Shown here: in pieces, positions 45,808-55,438 of the stretch
Position numbering within the stretch: the first letter of the stretch is position 1
Layout: the number at the start of each line of letters is the position of its first letter
Assembly: GCA_905221215.1 (NCBI GenBank)
Contig: CAJNCI010000008.1
Coordinates: forward strand, 1 to 64,000
Direction of reading: 5' to 3'
DNA length: 64,000 bases
Source: a bacterium
Lineage (GTDB): Bacteria > Bacillota > Bacilli > Lactobacillales > Streptococcaceae
Notes under the pieces: model-generated
The model's database searches: none
What the model saw: only the letters and a program-made list of their open reading frames with translations
Told to the model about the DNA's origin: nothing
Translations under genes and position numbers: made by a program

Positions 45808-46773
45808 TTATTTCAAAGCTTTTTGAGCGTCTTCAATCATGAGTTTAGTTGATTCAAGCCCGCCACCACTTAGATACCAGAGGTCTGGTGTTAGTTGGAT
45901 AATCTTACCATTTTTAGCGGCAGGAGTTTCAGCGATAAGGGCATTTTCTAGGACACCGTCGTTGCTGGAGTTGTCCCCACCGATGGCAAGGGTACGGTTG
46001 ATAACAAAGAGGATGTCAGGATTGATTTCTTTGACACTTTCAAAGCTGACTTCCTGTCCGTGGCGAGAGTCTTCAAATTGAGTATCTGTTGGCTTGAATT
46101 TCAAGGTTTGGTACAAGAAAGAGAAACGAGATTGGGCACCAAAGGCTGCCATTTTTCCTTCATTGAGGAGGATAGCAAGGGCTTTTTTGTCAGAACTTTC
46201 GTTTTTAGTTGCGACTTCTTGGATGCTCTTGTCTAGCTTGGCCAATTCTTCTTTGGCTTTCTGTGTACCAGTTTCACCAAAGGCACTTGCTAGGGATTCG
46301 ATATTAGCCTTGGTAGAAGTCCAGTAGTCGTCCTTGCTTGCTTGGAAGAGAACAGTCGGAGCGATTTCGTTGAACTTATCTACGAATTTTTGGGTACGTG
46401 GTGAAGCGATAATTAGGTCTGGTTCAAGAGCAGCAAGGGCTTCTAGGTCTGGCTCAACCATAGAACCAACATTTTTAACTTTTCCAGCTAGGTCTTTAAG
46501 ATAAGTCGGAACAGTTTTTGTAGGCATTCCGACGATATTCTTTTCAAAACCTAAAGCGCGAATAGTATCCGCAGCACCGAGGTCAAAGGTCACAACCTTT
46601 TCAGGGACTTTTGAAAGTGTGACTACACCTAGTGAACTTTTAATGGTTACCTCTGTTGGAGCAGAGCTACTTGACTCCGTCTTGCTAGTACTTGAGTTTG
46701 TACTACATGCACCAAGTAGGAGCAAGAAGCTGGCCACTAGGGCAGTGAGATAAAATTTAAGGGATGTTTTCAT
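45808..46773 (-). CDS. piuA: Iron-compound-binding lipoprotein PiuA
   Basis: 321 residues, a class III (FecB/FatB-type) binding protein for siderophore or catechol-bound iron. The lipoprotein signal ends GAC with Cys23. The helical backbone family motifs VVTFDLGAADTIRALG, EPDLEALAALEPDLIIASP and VKEINPDILFVINR are visible. It is the last gene of the minus-strand operon piuB-piuC-piuD-piuA. A hairpin in the 94-base gap before it may allow separate expression. Confidence 0.9.
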   Translation of the reverse strand: MKTSLKFYLTALVASFLLLLGACSTNSSTSKTESSSSAPTEVTIKSSLGVVTLSKVPEKVVTFDLGAADTIRALGFEKNIVGMPTKTVPTYLKDLAGKVKNVGSMVEPDLEALAALEPDLIIASPRTQKFVDKFNEIAPTVLFQASKDDYWTSTKANIESLASAFGETGTQKAKEELAKLDKSIQEVATKNESSDKKALAILLNEGKMAAFGAQSRFSFLYQTLKFKPTDTQFEDSRHGQEVSFESVKEINPDILFVINRTLAIGGDNSSNDGVLENALIAETPAAKNGKIIQLTPDLWYLSGGGLESTKLMIEDAQKALK

Positions 46774-46810
46774 GATTTCTCCTTTTTAAAATATGATAAC
46801 GATGTAGGGA

Positions 46811-46837
46811 GTCTCTTAGTGATGTTTATTAAGAGAC
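46811..46837 (-). repeat. Hairpin between piuD and piuA
   Basis: GTCTCTTA (46811-46818) pairs perfectly with TAAGAGAC (46830-46837). No T run follows on the minus strand, so an RNA stability element is more likely than a terminator. Confidence 0.5.
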
Positions 46838-46867
46838 AGAGCTTTCTCTAACAGGGGCTCAGAATGG

Positions 46868-47620
46868 CTAGTTATAGATACAGATCTTTTTGCCATTGAT
46901 ATCCGCCAGCGTGATGGGAATCTCATAGAGTTGACTGAGCAGGTCAGCCTGCATGATTTGATCTGTCCTTCCCTTGCAAAAGACTTGGCCGTCCTTGAAG
47001 GCGACAATTTCATCCGCATACTGGCTGGCCATGTTGATATCGTGGAGGACGATGATAATGGTCTTCCCTAGTTCCTCCACCAGTCGCCGAAGAATCTGCA
47101 TCATGCTGACACTTTGTTTGATGTCGAGATTGTTGAGTGGTTCGTCTAGCAAGATAAAGTCTGTATCCTGGGCCAGTACCATAGCGATAAAGACACGCTG
47201 GAGTTGTCCACCAGACAGACTATCGATGTAGCGGTCTTTTAAGTTGGTCAGTTCCAGATAGTCCAGAGTTTCTTGGATTTTTTCCCAGTCTTCTGCTCTC
47301 AGTCGACCACGGCTGTAGGGAAAACGTCCAAAACTGACCAGTTCTTCAACAGTCAATTTGGCTTGGTAATTGATCTTCTGCTTTAGGATGGTGAGTTCTT
47401 TGGCTAGTTCTTGGGAATTCCAACTCTCGATTTCACGACCTTTGATACTGAGAATTCCCTGATCTTTCTTGGCCAGTCTGCTCATGATGGAGAGGAGAGT
47501 CGATTTTCCAGCACCATTTGGACCAATGAAGGCTGTCAGTTTCTGAGGACTGACTTCAAGGGAAATGTCTTGCAAAATATTCTGTTTTTGAATGGATTTG
47601 TCAATGTTTTCCAGTTTCAC
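46868..47620 (-). CDS. piuD: Iron-siderophore ABC ATPase
   Basis: 250 residues, FecE/FepC type. Walker A GPNGAGKST, signature LSGGQLQR, Walker B FILLDEPLNNLD and switch His in VLHDINMA are all present. It overlaps the upstream permease by four bases. It powers the PiuBC channel for iron chelates. Confidence 0.93.
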   Translation of the reverse strand: MKLENIDKSIQKQNILQDISLEVSPQKLTAFIGPNGAGKSTLLSIMSRLAKKDQGILSIKGREIESWNSQELAKELTILKQKINYQAKLTVEELVSFGRFPYSRGRLRAEDWEKIQETLDYLELTNLKDRYIDSLSGGQLQRVFIAMVLAQDTDFILLDEPLNNLDIKQSVSMMQILRRLVEELGKTIIIVLHDINMASQYADEIVAFKDGQVFCKGRTDQIMQADLLSQLYEIPITLADINGKKICIYN

Positions 47621-48573
47621 CGACGCGCCCTCCTGTAAAGTAAGATAAAGAATAAGAGACCTCCAACGCTCTCAATAATCATGCTGATGCGAATTTCTAG
47701 TGCAAAGACTCGTTCGATAAGGGCTTGCCCCAAGGTCAAACTAATAAATCCAATCAGAATGGCTACGATAAAGAGCAACTTGTGCCGATAATCTTTGACG
47801 ATTAGGTAGGTAAGATTGGCCAGCATAAAGCCGAAGAAGGCCATAGGCCCTACCAAGGCAGAGGCCGTTGAGGTCAAAAGTACGATACCCCAGAGGAGCT
47901 CTCTCTGTTCTTTTTCAACATCGAGTCCCAATATCTGAGCCGTTTCTCTTTGTAGGTGCAAGACATCCAGAATGACTGCTTTTCGAAAGAAAAAGATTGT
48001 CAAGATGAGTATGATCAGAGAACCGATGGCTAGGATGGAAGTGTTGAGATGTTGAAAGGAAGCAAAGAGACTGTTTTGCAGTTTATCGTATTCATTTGGA
48101 TCCATCAGGACCTGAAGGAAGGTACTGATATTTCGAAAGAGACTTCCGAGGGCTAGGCAGATTAGCAGAATGAAGACCAGGTCTTGCTTCATCAGTGTCT
48201 TCAAGTGACCTTGTAAGGCGAGAAAGAAGAGGGATTGGAGCAGAAGTAAGACCAGAAATTCTAAGATAGGAGACTTTCCGAGCTGAAGGAATTTGCTTTC
48301 AAAAACTAGTAGCAGGGTTTGTAGTAGGACATAGAAGGATTCGATTCCCAAAATACTAGGTGTCAGGAAGCGATTTTCCGTCAGGGTTTGAAAACTAATG
48401 GTTGAAATCCCAGTCGCGATGGCTACCAAGAGATAAACGATAATCTTTTGAGAACGCAACTTCCAAGCAAAGGCAGATAGGTGGGTGATGGGCCAAAAGT
48501 AGAGGAGACAAGCTCCGATGGCCAGAATAATGAGAATCCAGAAGAGTTTGCTATGTTTGCTTTTAAACTGCAT
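47617..48573 (-). CDS. piuC: Iron-siderophore ABC permease (second)
   Basis: 318 residues with about eight to ten hydrophobic segments, FecCD/BtuC family. The conserved VGPMAFFGFMLANLTYLIV is the cytoplasmic coupling region. The ATG at 48573 is chosen because GAGGGGGAC stands upstream and homologues begin near here; it overlaps piuB by 11 bases. Confidence 0.9.
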   Translation of the reverse strand: MQFKSKHSKLFWILIILAIGACLLYFWPITHLSAFAWKLRSQKIIVYLLVAIATGISTISFQTLTENRFLTPSILGIESFYVLLQTLLLVFESKFLQLGKSPILEFLVLLLLQSLFFLALQGHLKTLMKQDLVFILLICLALGSLFRNISTFLQVLMDPNEYDKLQNSLFASFQHLNTSILAIGSLIILILTIFFFRKAVILDVLHLQRETAQILGLDVEKEQRELLWGIVLLTSTASALVGPMAFFGFMLANLTYLIVKDYRHKLLFIVAILIGFISLTLGQALIERVFALEIRISMIIESVGGLLFFILLYRRARR

Positions 48574-49522
48574 CTTTTCGTCCCCCTCTCCAAAGAAGTA
48601 GGATAAAGACAAGACTACCTATGATTCCTAGTAGGAGACTGACAGACAACTCATAGGGCCGAATCAAGACTCTAGAGAGGATATCGCAGGCCAAAACCAG
48701 ATTGGCACCGACCAGTACGACCATGAGTTTGGTTTGACTCAAATTATCTCCATAACGCTTGCGAACAAGATTGGGAACGATGACCCCGAGAAATGGTAAG
48801 CCACCTACGGTAATCATGGTGACGCTTGTCGTTAGCGCAACCAGAAAGAGGGCCAGTTTTTCAAGTAGGGAGTAAGAAATCCCCAAACTCTCACTGGTTT
48901 CCTTGCCCAGATTCATGATGGTAAAGGTTTGGGACAATTTCCAAACGGCTATCAGGATAATGAGGCCTAAGAAGAGCCACTCATATTGATGGGTCTGAAT
49001 CATGGAGAAGGAGCCCTGGGTCCAAGCAGTCATACTCTGAACCAGATTGAAACGATAGGCGATAACTTCTGTCACAGAACCGATAATCCCACTATAAATG
49101 ATCCCAATCAAGGGCAACATCCACCTTTCCTTTACGGTAAAAATAGTCATAAAGGCCAGAAAGAAGAGGGTAAATAAGATGGATGATCCAAAAGCAAAGA
49201 CCATCTTTTGGGTCAGACTAGCCGACGGAAAGACAAAGAGGCTCAGTACCATTCCTAGTTTGGCGGCTTCAGTGGTCCCAACTGTACTCGGAGCAGCAAA
49301 CTGATTTTGGGTAATAGTCTGCATGAGGAGCCCTGCCATACTCATACTAGAGGCAGTCAGGAGAATGCTAATCGTCCTTGGAAGACGGGACTCTTGAAAG
49401 AGAAGCCAAGTTTCATGATCCAGAGCAAAGAGTTTTCCCCATGAAAAATCACTGGTCCCAATGCTAATAGAGAGAAAGACTAGGAGTAGAAGTAAGCCAA
49501 TTAAATAATGAGAAAGTTTCAT
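48563..49522 (-). CDS. piuB: Iron-siderophore ABC permease (first)
   Basis: 319 residues, FecCD/BtuC family, with the coupling motif GGLPFLGVIVPNLVRKRYGDN and ASSMSMAGLLMQTITQNQFAAPSTVG near the N-terminus. It starts the piu operon. ATG 49522 has AAAGGA six bases ahead, better than the ATG five codons earlier. Confidence 0.9.
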   Translation of the reverse strand: MKLSHYLIGLLLLLVFLSISIGTSDFSWGKLFALDHETWLLFQESRLPRTISILLTASSMSMAGLLMQTITQNQFAAPSTVGTTEAAKLGMVLSLFVFPSASLTQKMVFAFGSSILFTLFFLAFMTIFTVKERWMLPLIGIIYSGIIGSVTEVIAYRFNLVQSMTAWTQGSFSMIQTHQYEWLFLGLIILIAVWKLSQTFTIMNLGKETSESLGISYSLLEKLALFLVALTTSVTMITVGGLPFLGVIVPNLVRKRYGDNLSQTKLMVVLVGANLVLACDILSRVLIRPYELSVSLLLGIIGSLVFILLLWRGGRKDAV

Positions 49523-49545
49523 ACCCCGTCCTTTCATGTAGATTT

Positions 49546-49600
49546 GGTATCGAAAGATACCTGCGGATATTACTGTAACACGATTTCTTTAATCTGTCAA
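49546..49600 (-). promoter_or_regulatory. piu operon promoter and leader hairpin
   Basis: On the minus strand, TTGACA (49600-49595), 17 bases, TACAGT (49577-49572). In the short leader GGTATC and GATACC (49546-49561) form a perfect hairpin, possibly an operator or stability element; no iron regulator site is certain. Confidence 0.8.
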
Positions 49601-49725
49601 TGAATTTTCTGACAATTTAATGTAAAAAGAAAGAAAAATTCCTGAAATAATATCTGCCCCTCTCTTTTATTGGAAAACTGAGTAAAAACTAATCCACCTT
49701 CCCGCTATCCTTCTCCTATAAAAAG

Positions 49726-49734
49726 TGGTAAAAT
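49726..49734 (+). promoter_or_regulatory. pepA promoter
   Basis: TGG followed by TAAAAT at 49729-49734, an extended -10, 24 bases before the pepA ATG. Confidence 0.6.
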
Positions 49735-49758
49735 GGATGAAAGAAAGAAGGAACTGAA

Positions 49759-50823
49759 ATGACAACATTATTTTCAAAAATCAAAGAAGTAACAGAACTT
49801 GCTGCGATCTCAGGTCATGAAGCACCTGTCCGTGCCTATCTTCGTGAAAAGTTGACACCGCATGTGGATGAAGTGGTGACAGATGGCTTGGGTGGTATTT
49901 TTGGTATCAAGCATTCAGAAGCTGTGGATGCACCGCGCGTCCTGGTCGCTTCTCACATGGACGAAGTTGGTTTTATGGTTAGCGAGATTAAGCCAGACGG
50001 TACCTTCCGTGTGGTTGAAATTGGTGGTTGGAATCCTATGGTGGTCAGCAGCCAACGTTTCAAACTCTTGACTCGTGATGGTCGTGAAATTCCTGTGATT
50101 TCAGGCTCTGTTCCGCCACATTTGACTCGTGGAAAGGGTGGACCAACCATGCCAGCCATTGCAGATATTGTCTTTGATGGTGGTTTTGCGGACAAGGCTG
50201 AGGCAGAAAGTTTTGGCATCCGTCCTGGTGACACCATTGTCCCTGATAGCTCTGCTATCTTGACAGCCAATGAAAAAAATATCATCTCAAAAGCTTGGGA
50301 TAATCGCTACGGTGTTCTCATGGTAAGCGAGCTAGCTGAAGCTTTATCAGGTCAAAAACTGGGAAATGAACTCTATCTTGGTTCTAATGTCCAAGAAGAG
50401 GTTGGTCTGCGTGGTGCTCATACTTCCACAACCAAGTTTGACCCAGAAGTCTTCCTCGCAGTTGATTGCTCACCAGCAGGTGATGTCTATGGTGGTCAAG
50501 GTAAGATTGGAGATGGAACCTTGATTCGTTTCTACGACCCAGGACACTTGCTTCTCCCAGGAATGAAGGATTTCCTTTTGACAACGGCTGAAGAAGCTGG
50601 TATCAAGTACCAATACTACTGTGGTAAAGGCGGAACAGACGCTGGCGCAGCTCATCTGAAAAATGATGGTGTCCCATCTACAACCATCGGTGTTTGCGCT
50701 CGTTATATCCATTCTCACCAAACCCTCTACGCTATGGATGACTTCCTAGAAGCTCAAGCTTTCTTGCAAGCCTTGGTGAAAAAATTGGATCGTTCAACGG
50801 TTGATTTGATTAAAAATTATTAA
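49759..50823 (+). CDS. pepA: Glutamyl aminopeptidase (M42)
   Basis: 354 residues, a dinuclear metal aminopeptidase that removes N-terminal Glu or Asp from peptides, thus completing the use of peptides brought in by Ami. Metal and catalytic residues lie in ASHMDEVGFMV, AWDNRYGV, NVQEEVGLRGA, AVDCSPAGD and the C-terminal YIHSHQTLY. The tetrahedral M42 enzymes have this length. Confidence 0.95.
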   Translation: MTTLFSKIKEVTELAAISGHEAPVRAYLREKLTPHVDEVVTDGLGGIFGIKHSEAVDAPRVLVASHMDEVGFMVSEIKPDGTFRVVEIGGWNPMVVSSQRFKLLTRDGREIPVISGSVPPHLTRGKGGPTMPAIADIVFDGGFADKAEAESFGIRPGDTIVPDSSAILTANEKNIISKAWDNRYGVLMVSELAEALSGQKLGNELYLGSNVQEEVGLRGAHTSTTKFDPEVFLAVDCSPAGDVYGGQGKIGDGTLIRFYDPGHLLLPGMKDFLLTTAEEAGIKYQYYCGKGGTDAGAAHLKNDGVPSTTIGVCARYIHSHQTLYAMDDFLEAQAFLQALVKKLDRSTVDLIKNY

Positions 50824-50842
50824 ACATAAGGAGGTGGTAGGG

Positions 50843-51139
50843 ATGGTAGAACCAAACCTAGAAAGCCTTATAAAAGATCTTTACAATCATGCCCGACATG
50901 ATTTGAGTGAAGATTTAGTTGCTGCTCTCCTAGAGACTGCTAAAAAACTACCTGCTACAAATGAGCAATTGCTGGCAGTCCGTCTCTCAGGCCTGGTTAA
51001 TCGTGAATTGCTCCTAAATCCCAAACACCCAGCACCTGAGTTGCTCAACTTGGCTCGTTTTATCAAAAGAGAAGAAGCCAAGTACAGAGGAACTGCAGCT
51101 TCTGCGCTTATGTACGGAGAGCTCTTTAAAATGCTTTGA
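50843..51139 (+). CDS. Small helical protein, bacteriocin-immunity-like
   Basis: 98 residues, no membrane segment, predicted as a helical bundle (for example SEDLVAALLETAKKLPATNEQLLAVRLSGLVNRELLL). Size and pattern resemble the enterocin A immunity family (PF08951), which protects against pediocin-like bacteriocins, but no bacteriocin gene is near. AAGGAGG lies eight bases before ATG 50843. It follows pepA by 19 bases, so they are probably cotranscribed. Confidence 0.7.
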   Translation: MVEPNLESLIKDLYNHARHDLSEDLVAALLETAKKLPATNEQLLAVRLSGLVNRELLLNPKHPAPELLNLARFIKREEAKYRGTAASALMYGELFKML

Positions 51140-51167
51140 TTCCATTGTGAATCAAAGCATTTTTTTA
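51131..51167 (+). terminator. Terminator after the immunity-like gene
   Basis: A perfect 11-bp stem (51131-51141 with 51150-51160) followed by seven T; it overlaps the stop codon. Confidence 0.9.
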
Positions 51168-51203
51168 TATGGCAGAAAAGCTATTCTTGATTAGGAGAAG
51201 AAA

Positions 51204-51230
51204 AAGCTATCCAATTATGATGGATAGCTT
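51204..51230 (-). terminator. Terminator of the Na/Pi cotransporter gene
   Basis: On the minus strand, AAGCTATCC pairs with GGATAGCTT, followed by a T run. Confidence 0.85.
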
Positions 51231-51238
51231 CTTGGTGC

Positions 51239-52870
51239 TTAGATTTGTTCAGCAATGACCTTTTCAGCTAAATTCATAGCATGGTCTGATACACGAGTGT
51301 AGTGGGAAACGATGTCGATAAAGTTGACCCCAGCTTGCGTTGAACACTCGCCCTTGTTGAGGCGTTTGATGTGGGTCTTTCTGAGAATACGTTCCATATT
51401 GTTGATTTCTTTATGGCGTTCAATCAGACTTTGAGCTTTTTCGATATCATTGTTTTCCACGCTATCAAGGGCATCCTTGATAAACCCAGTGGTTTTTTGA
51501 TAGATATCAGCTAATTCCTGCAAAGCAGCTTCAGAGAACTCAACATTTTTACGTTGAAGATAGTCAGTTAGATTGATTAGCGCTTCTGCGTGATCCCCAA
51601 TCCGTTCCAAATCGCGGGATGAATCAAGGATATTGGTGAGCACTTCACTTTCTTTCTGGCTAAGGGCCTCACTTGAAAGAGTAATGAGATAACGAGTCAA
51701 TTTTTCATCAATGGTATTGATGGCTTCTTCTGTCTTGTGGCCTTTTTCAGCAACCTTTTCATTGAGGTCAATGATGTAGTTGTATGAAAGGTCAAAGGCT
51801 TTAGAAGCATAATTTCCTAAGTGAAGGAGTTCTTTTTTCGCATTTCCGAGAGCGATTGATGGAGCTTGTTTAATCAAGTGTTCATCAAGATAAAGTGGCT
51901 CGTACTTGACAACTTCATCTTCACCAGGGATGAGCTTGGTTACAAAGTAAGCCAAGGCTCCGATGAATGGAAATTGTACAATGGTGTTACTTACGTTAAA
52001 GGCACCGTGCGAGAAGGCGATGGTCATCTCAGGTGAGAGGTGAAGGAGTGCTTGGAAGTACTCAATCATAGCAGTGAAGGGGCCTAATAAGATTAAGCAA
52101 AGAATAGTTCCTAATACGTTAAAGGTGACGTGGGTTGCAGCAACGCGTTTCGCAGAGACATTGGCTCCAGCTGCCGCGATGATAACTGTTAGGGTTGTCC
52201 CGATATTATCCCCGAAGAGAACTGGTAGAGAACCTTTAAGGTCAAGAAATCCACCTGCATAGAGGCCTTGCAAAATCCCGATTGTCGCAGAAGAGGCCTG
52301 GATGAGAACGGTAATCACCGCACCAGCAAAAACTCCCAACACAGGATTTTGTCCCAAGGTTACCATATATTCCTTGAATTGTGGTAAATCTTTAAGGGGA
52401 CTCATACCGGCACTAATGAGGTTGAGGGCGTAGAAGATTCCCCCCACACCAAACAGGATGCGCCCGATATTGTTTGCTGTTCTGTTTTTTGTAAAGAAGA
52501 GGAACATGGTCCCAAGGAAAATCAGGGGCAAAGCATACTCGCCAAGCTTGAAACCGATGATAAAGGAAGTAACGGTGGTTCCGATGTTGGCTCCCATGAT
52601 AATTCCGATAGCCTGTCTAAGAGTTAGAAGACTAGCGCTGACCAGCCCAACCGTGATAACTGTAACCCCTGTACTTGACTGAATCAGGGCAGTCACGACA
52701 ATCCCGACTAGAACACCTAGAAAGGGATTGCTAGTGTACTTGTCAATGTAAAAACGAAGGCGATCTCCAGCAGCTTGTTGCAAACCGTCTCCCATGGTCT
52801 TGATACTATATAAGAATAGTCCCAGACCACCTAAAAAGTGAAATAAAATTTCCTGCCAATTAATGGACAT
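51239..52870 (-). CDS. Na+/phosphate cotransporter with PhoU tail
   Basis: 543 residues. Two Na/Pi cotransporter repeats (about residues 8-150 and 170-310) contain the QSSTGVTVITVGLVSAS and QASSATIGILQG inverted motifs; about eight membrane helices are seen. The C-terminal 200 residues form a PhoU-like helical domain (about 335-540). In pneumococcus this NptA-type protein and its PhoU partner control phosphate entry alongside Pst. Upstream (52871-53040) only AT-rich sequence is visible. Confidence 0.92.
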   Translation of the reverse strand: MSINWQEILFHFLGGLGLFLYSIKTMGDGLQQAAGDRLRFYIDKYTSNPFLGVLVGIVVTALIQSSTGVTVITVGLVSASLLTLRQAIGIIMGANIGTTVTSFIIGFKLGEYALPLIFLGTMFLFFTKNRTANNIGRILFGVGGIFYALNLISAGMSPLKDLPQFKEYMVTLGQNPVLGVFAGAVITVLIQASSATIGILQGLYAGGFLDLKGSLPVLFGDNIGTTLTVIIAAAGANVSAKRVAATHVTFNVLGTILCLILLGPFTAMIEYFQALLHLSPEMTIAFSHGAFNVSNTIVQFPFIGALAYFVTKLIPGEDEVVKYEPLYLDEHLIKQAPSIALGNAKKELLHLGNYASKAFDLSYNYIIDLNEKVAEKGHKTEEAINTIDEKLTRYLITLSSEALSQKESEVLTNILDSSRDLERIGDHAEALINLTDYLQRKNVEFSEAALQELADIYQKTTGFIKDALDSVENNDIEKAQSLIERHKEINNMERILRKTHIKRLNKGECSTQAGVNFIDIVSHYTRVSDHAMNLAEKVIAEQI

Positions 52871-53064
52871 TTCTTTTTCCTCCGAAAAATAATAACGGAA
52901 TTTCTCCTATTCTATTTTAAAGGATAAAAGTAAATCTAACAAGTGTTAAGCTAAGATTTTAGAAAGAAAATTCGTTAGGGAAATAAAAAATAATACACTC
53001 TAACATGACATGAAGATTAAATATCGAAAAATCTTGTGAAATCTTTCCTTATATTTCCAAAGTG

Positions 53065-53073
53065 TGATATAAT
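53065..53073 (+). promoter_or_regulatory. pgk promoter
   Basis: TGA followed by TATAAT at 53068-53073, a perfect extended -10; the ATG is at 53110 after AAAGGGG. Confidence 0.75.
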
Positions 53074-53109
53074 AGTTTCGAATAAAATAAATAAAGGGGT
53101 TTTTGTAAC

Positions 53110-54306
53110 ATGGCAAAACTTACTGTTAAAGACGTTGACTTGAAAGGTAAAAAAGTCCTCGTTCGTGTTGACTTCAACGTACCATTGAAAGATGGCGTAA
53201 TCACTAACGACAACCGTATCACAGCAGCTCTTCCAACTATTAAGTACATCATCGAACAAGGTGGACGTGCAATTCTTTTCTCTCACCTTGGACGTGTGAA
53301 AGAAGAAGCTGATAAAGCTGGTAAATCACTTGCTCCTGTAGCAGCAGACTTGGCAGCAAAACTTGGTCAAGATGTTGTTTTCCCAGGTGTAACTCGTGGT
53401 GCTGAATTGGAAGCAGCTATCAACGCTCTTGAAGATGGACAAGTTCTTTTGGTTGAAAACACTCGTTACGAAGATGTTGACGGCAAAAAAGAATCTAAAA
53501 ACGATCCTGAACTTGGTAAATACTGGGCATCACTTGGAGATGGTATCTTCGTAAACGATGCATTCGGTACAGCTCACCGTGCACACGCATCTAACGTTGG
53601 TATCTCAGCAAACGTTGAAAAAGCAGTTGCTGGTTTCCTTCTTGAAAACGAAATTGCTTACATCCAAGAAGCAGTTGAAACTCCAGAACGTCCATTCGTA
53701 GCGATTCTTGGTGGTTCAAAAGTTTCAGACAAGATCGGTGTTATCGAAAACTTGCTTGAAAAAGCTGATAAAGTCCTTATCGGTGGTGGTATGACTTACA
53801 CATTCTACAAAGCACAAGGTATCGAAATCGGTAACTCACTTGTAGAAGAAGATAAATTGGATGTTGCCAAAGCTCTTCTTGAAAAAGCAAACGGCAAATT
53901 GATCTTGCCAGTTGACTCTAAAGAAGCTAACGCATTTGCTGGTTACACTGAAGTGCGTGACACTGAAGGTGAAGCAGTTTCTGAAGGCTTCCTTGGTCTT
54001 GATATCGGTCCAAAATCTATCGCTAAATTTGACGAAGCTTTGACTGGTGCGAAAACAGTTGTATGGAACGGACCTATGGGTGTATTTGAAAACCCAGACT
54101 TCCAAGCTGGTACAATCGGTGTGATGGACGCTATTGTGAAACAACCAGGCGTTAAATCAATCATCGGTGGTGGTGACTCAGCTGCCGCAGCGATTAACCT
54201 TGGCCGTGCAGACAAGTTCTCATGGATTAGTACGGGTGGTGGAGCATCAATGGAACTTCTTGAAGGTAAAGTTCTTCCAGGACTTGCAGCCTTGACAGAA
54301 AAATAA
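53110..54306 (+). CDS. pgk: Phosphoglycerate kinase
   Basis: 398 residues, glycolytic enzyme that makes ATP from 1,3-bisphosphoglycerate. Recognised by [29 protein letters not shown], and WNGPMGVFE, with nucleotide loop GGGDSAAA. Codon use is strongly biased towards a small set (GAA, AAA, GGT, CTT), as expected for a highly expressed gene. It is monocistronic. Confidence 0.98.
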   Translation: MAKLTVKDVDLKGKKVLVRVDFNVPLKDGVITNDNRITAALPTIKYIIEQGGRAILFSHLGRVKEEADKAGKSLAPVAADLAAKLGQDVVFPGVTRGAELEAAINALEDGQVLLVENTRYEDVDGKKESKNDPELGKYWASLGDGIFVNDAFGTAHRAHASNVGISANVEKAVAGFLLENEIAYIQEAVETPERPFVAILGGSKVSDKIGVIENLLEKADKVLIGGGMTYTFYKAQGIEIGNSLVEEDKLDVAKALLEKANGKLILPVDSKEANAFAGYTEVRDTEGEAVSEGFLGLDIGPKSIAKFDEALTGAKTVVWNGPMGVFENPDFQAGTIGVMDAIVKQPGVKSIIGGGDSAAAAINLGRADKFSWISTGGGASMELLEGKVLPGLAALTEK

Positions 54307-54322
54307 GATTTTATAAATGAAT

Positions 54323-54360
54323 CAAAGAAGAGAGGGATGAAAGTTCCTCTTTTCTTTTAC
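54323..54360 (+). terminator. pgk terminator
   Basis: AAGAGAGG pairs with CCTCTTTT around a loop, followed by a T-rich tail. Confidence 0.75.
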
Positions 54361-54441
54361 TCGAAATAAAAACGCTTCCTCTCAACTATTGCTCATAAAA
54401 TCATCCAAATTATGATAAAATGGAAATAGAAAGTTGAGATT

Positions 54442-54969
54442 ATGAGTTATTTTAAAAAATATAAATTTGATAAATCCCAGTTCAAACTTGGTATGCGAAC
54501 CTTTAAAACAGGTATTGCTGTTTTTCTAGTTCTCTTGATTTTTGGATTTTTTGGTTGGAAAGGTCTTCAAATTGGTGCTTTGACAGCCGTTTTTAGCCTG
54601 AGGGAGAGTTTTGATAAGAGTGTCCATTTTGGAACTTCGCGTATTCTAGGAAATAGTATCGGTGGCCTCTATGCCCTGGTCTTCTTCCTATTAAATACCG
54701 TTTTTCACGAAGCCTTTTGGGTGACCTTGGTTGTTGTTCCAATCTGCACCATGTTAACCATTATGACAAATGTAGCCATGAATAACAAAGCAGGTGTTAT
54801 AGGTGGTGTAGCAGCTATGTTAATCATTACCCTATCGATTCCAAGCGGGGAGACGATTTTGTACGTGTTTGCGCGTGTATTTGAAACTTTCATGGGAGTT
54901 TTTGTCGCAATTCTCGTAAATTACGATATTGATCACATTCGAATCTTTTTAGAGAAAAAAGAAAAATAA
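54442..54969 (+). CDS. Aromatic acid exporter family membrane protein
   Basis: 175 residues with four to five hydrophobic segments. RTFKTGIAVFLVLLIFG, GALTAVFSLRESFDKS, and RILGNSIGG fit the ArAE_1 (DUF939) family, half-size relatives of the FUSC-type aromatic acid exporters. The cargo is unknown. A candidate extended -10 (TGA-TAAAAT near 54415) lies upstream. The next gene, glnR, has its own promoter after the stop. Confidence 0.75.
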   Translation: MSYFKKYKFDKSQFKLGMRTFKTGIAVFLVLLIFGFFGWKGLQIGALTAVFSLRESFDKSVHFGTSRILGNSIGGLYALVFFLLNTVFHEAFWVTLVVVPICTMLTIMTNVAMNNKAGVIGGVAAMLIITLSIPSGETILYVFARVFETFMGVFVAILVNYDIDHIRIFLEKKEK

Positions 54970-54986
54970 TGTTACATTTTATAACA
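54970..54986 (+). promoter_or_regulatory. GlnR box
   Basis: TGTTA, seven bases, TAACA: an exact match to the GlnR/TnrA operator TGTNA-N7-TNACA. It lies directly upstream of the glnR -35 and implies autorepression under nitrogen excess. Confidence 0.92.
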
Positions 54987-54993
54987 TTATCAA

Positions 54994-55022
54994 TTGACGT
55001 TTGTCTTTTTTTAGACTATAAT
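54994..55022 (+). promoter_or_regulatory. glnRA promoter
   Basis: TTGACG (54994-54999), 17 bases, TATAAT (55017-55022). Confidence 0.85.
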
Positions 55023-55045
55023 AGACAGAAAGAAGGAAAATGTAA

Positions 55046-55402
55046 ATGAAGGAAAAAGAATTTCGCCGAAATATGGCTGTTTTTCCTATAGGCAGTGTTA
55101 TGAAGTTGACCGATCTATCGGCGCGTCAGATTCGTTATTATGAAGATCAAGAGTTGATTAAACCTGATCGAAACGAAGGAAACCGTCGCATGTATTCCTT
55201 GAATGACATGGATCGTCTGCTTGAAATTAAAGATTATATCTCTGAAGGTTATAATATCGCTGCCATTAAGAAAAAATATGCTGAACGTGAAGCGAAATCC
55301 AAGAAAGCGGTGAGTCAGACTGAGGTGCGTCGTGCACTTCACAATGAACTCCTCCAACAGGGTCGCTTTGCTTCAGTGCAGTCACCTTTTGGTCGCGGTT
55401 AG
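55046..55402 (+). CDS. glnR: Nitrogen repressor GlnR
   Basis: 118 residues, MerR-type repressor. The winged helix is in VMKLTDLSARQIRYYEDQELIKPDRNEGNRRMYS. The C-terminal segment ending QQGRFASVQSPFGRG is the region by which GlnR senses feedback-inhibited glutamine synthetase. It is followed by glnA after 36 bases, forming the standard glnRA operon, and has its own GlnR box. Confidence 0.97.
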   Translation: MKEKEFRRNMAVFPIGSVMKLTDLSARQIRYYEDQELIKPDRNEGNRRMYSLNDMDRLLEIKDYISEGYNIAAIKKKYAEREAKSKKAVSQTEVRRALHNELLQQGRFASVQSPFGRG

Positions 55403-55438
55403 GCAACCGCAAGTAGTCATATATTAAGGAGAAAACTC

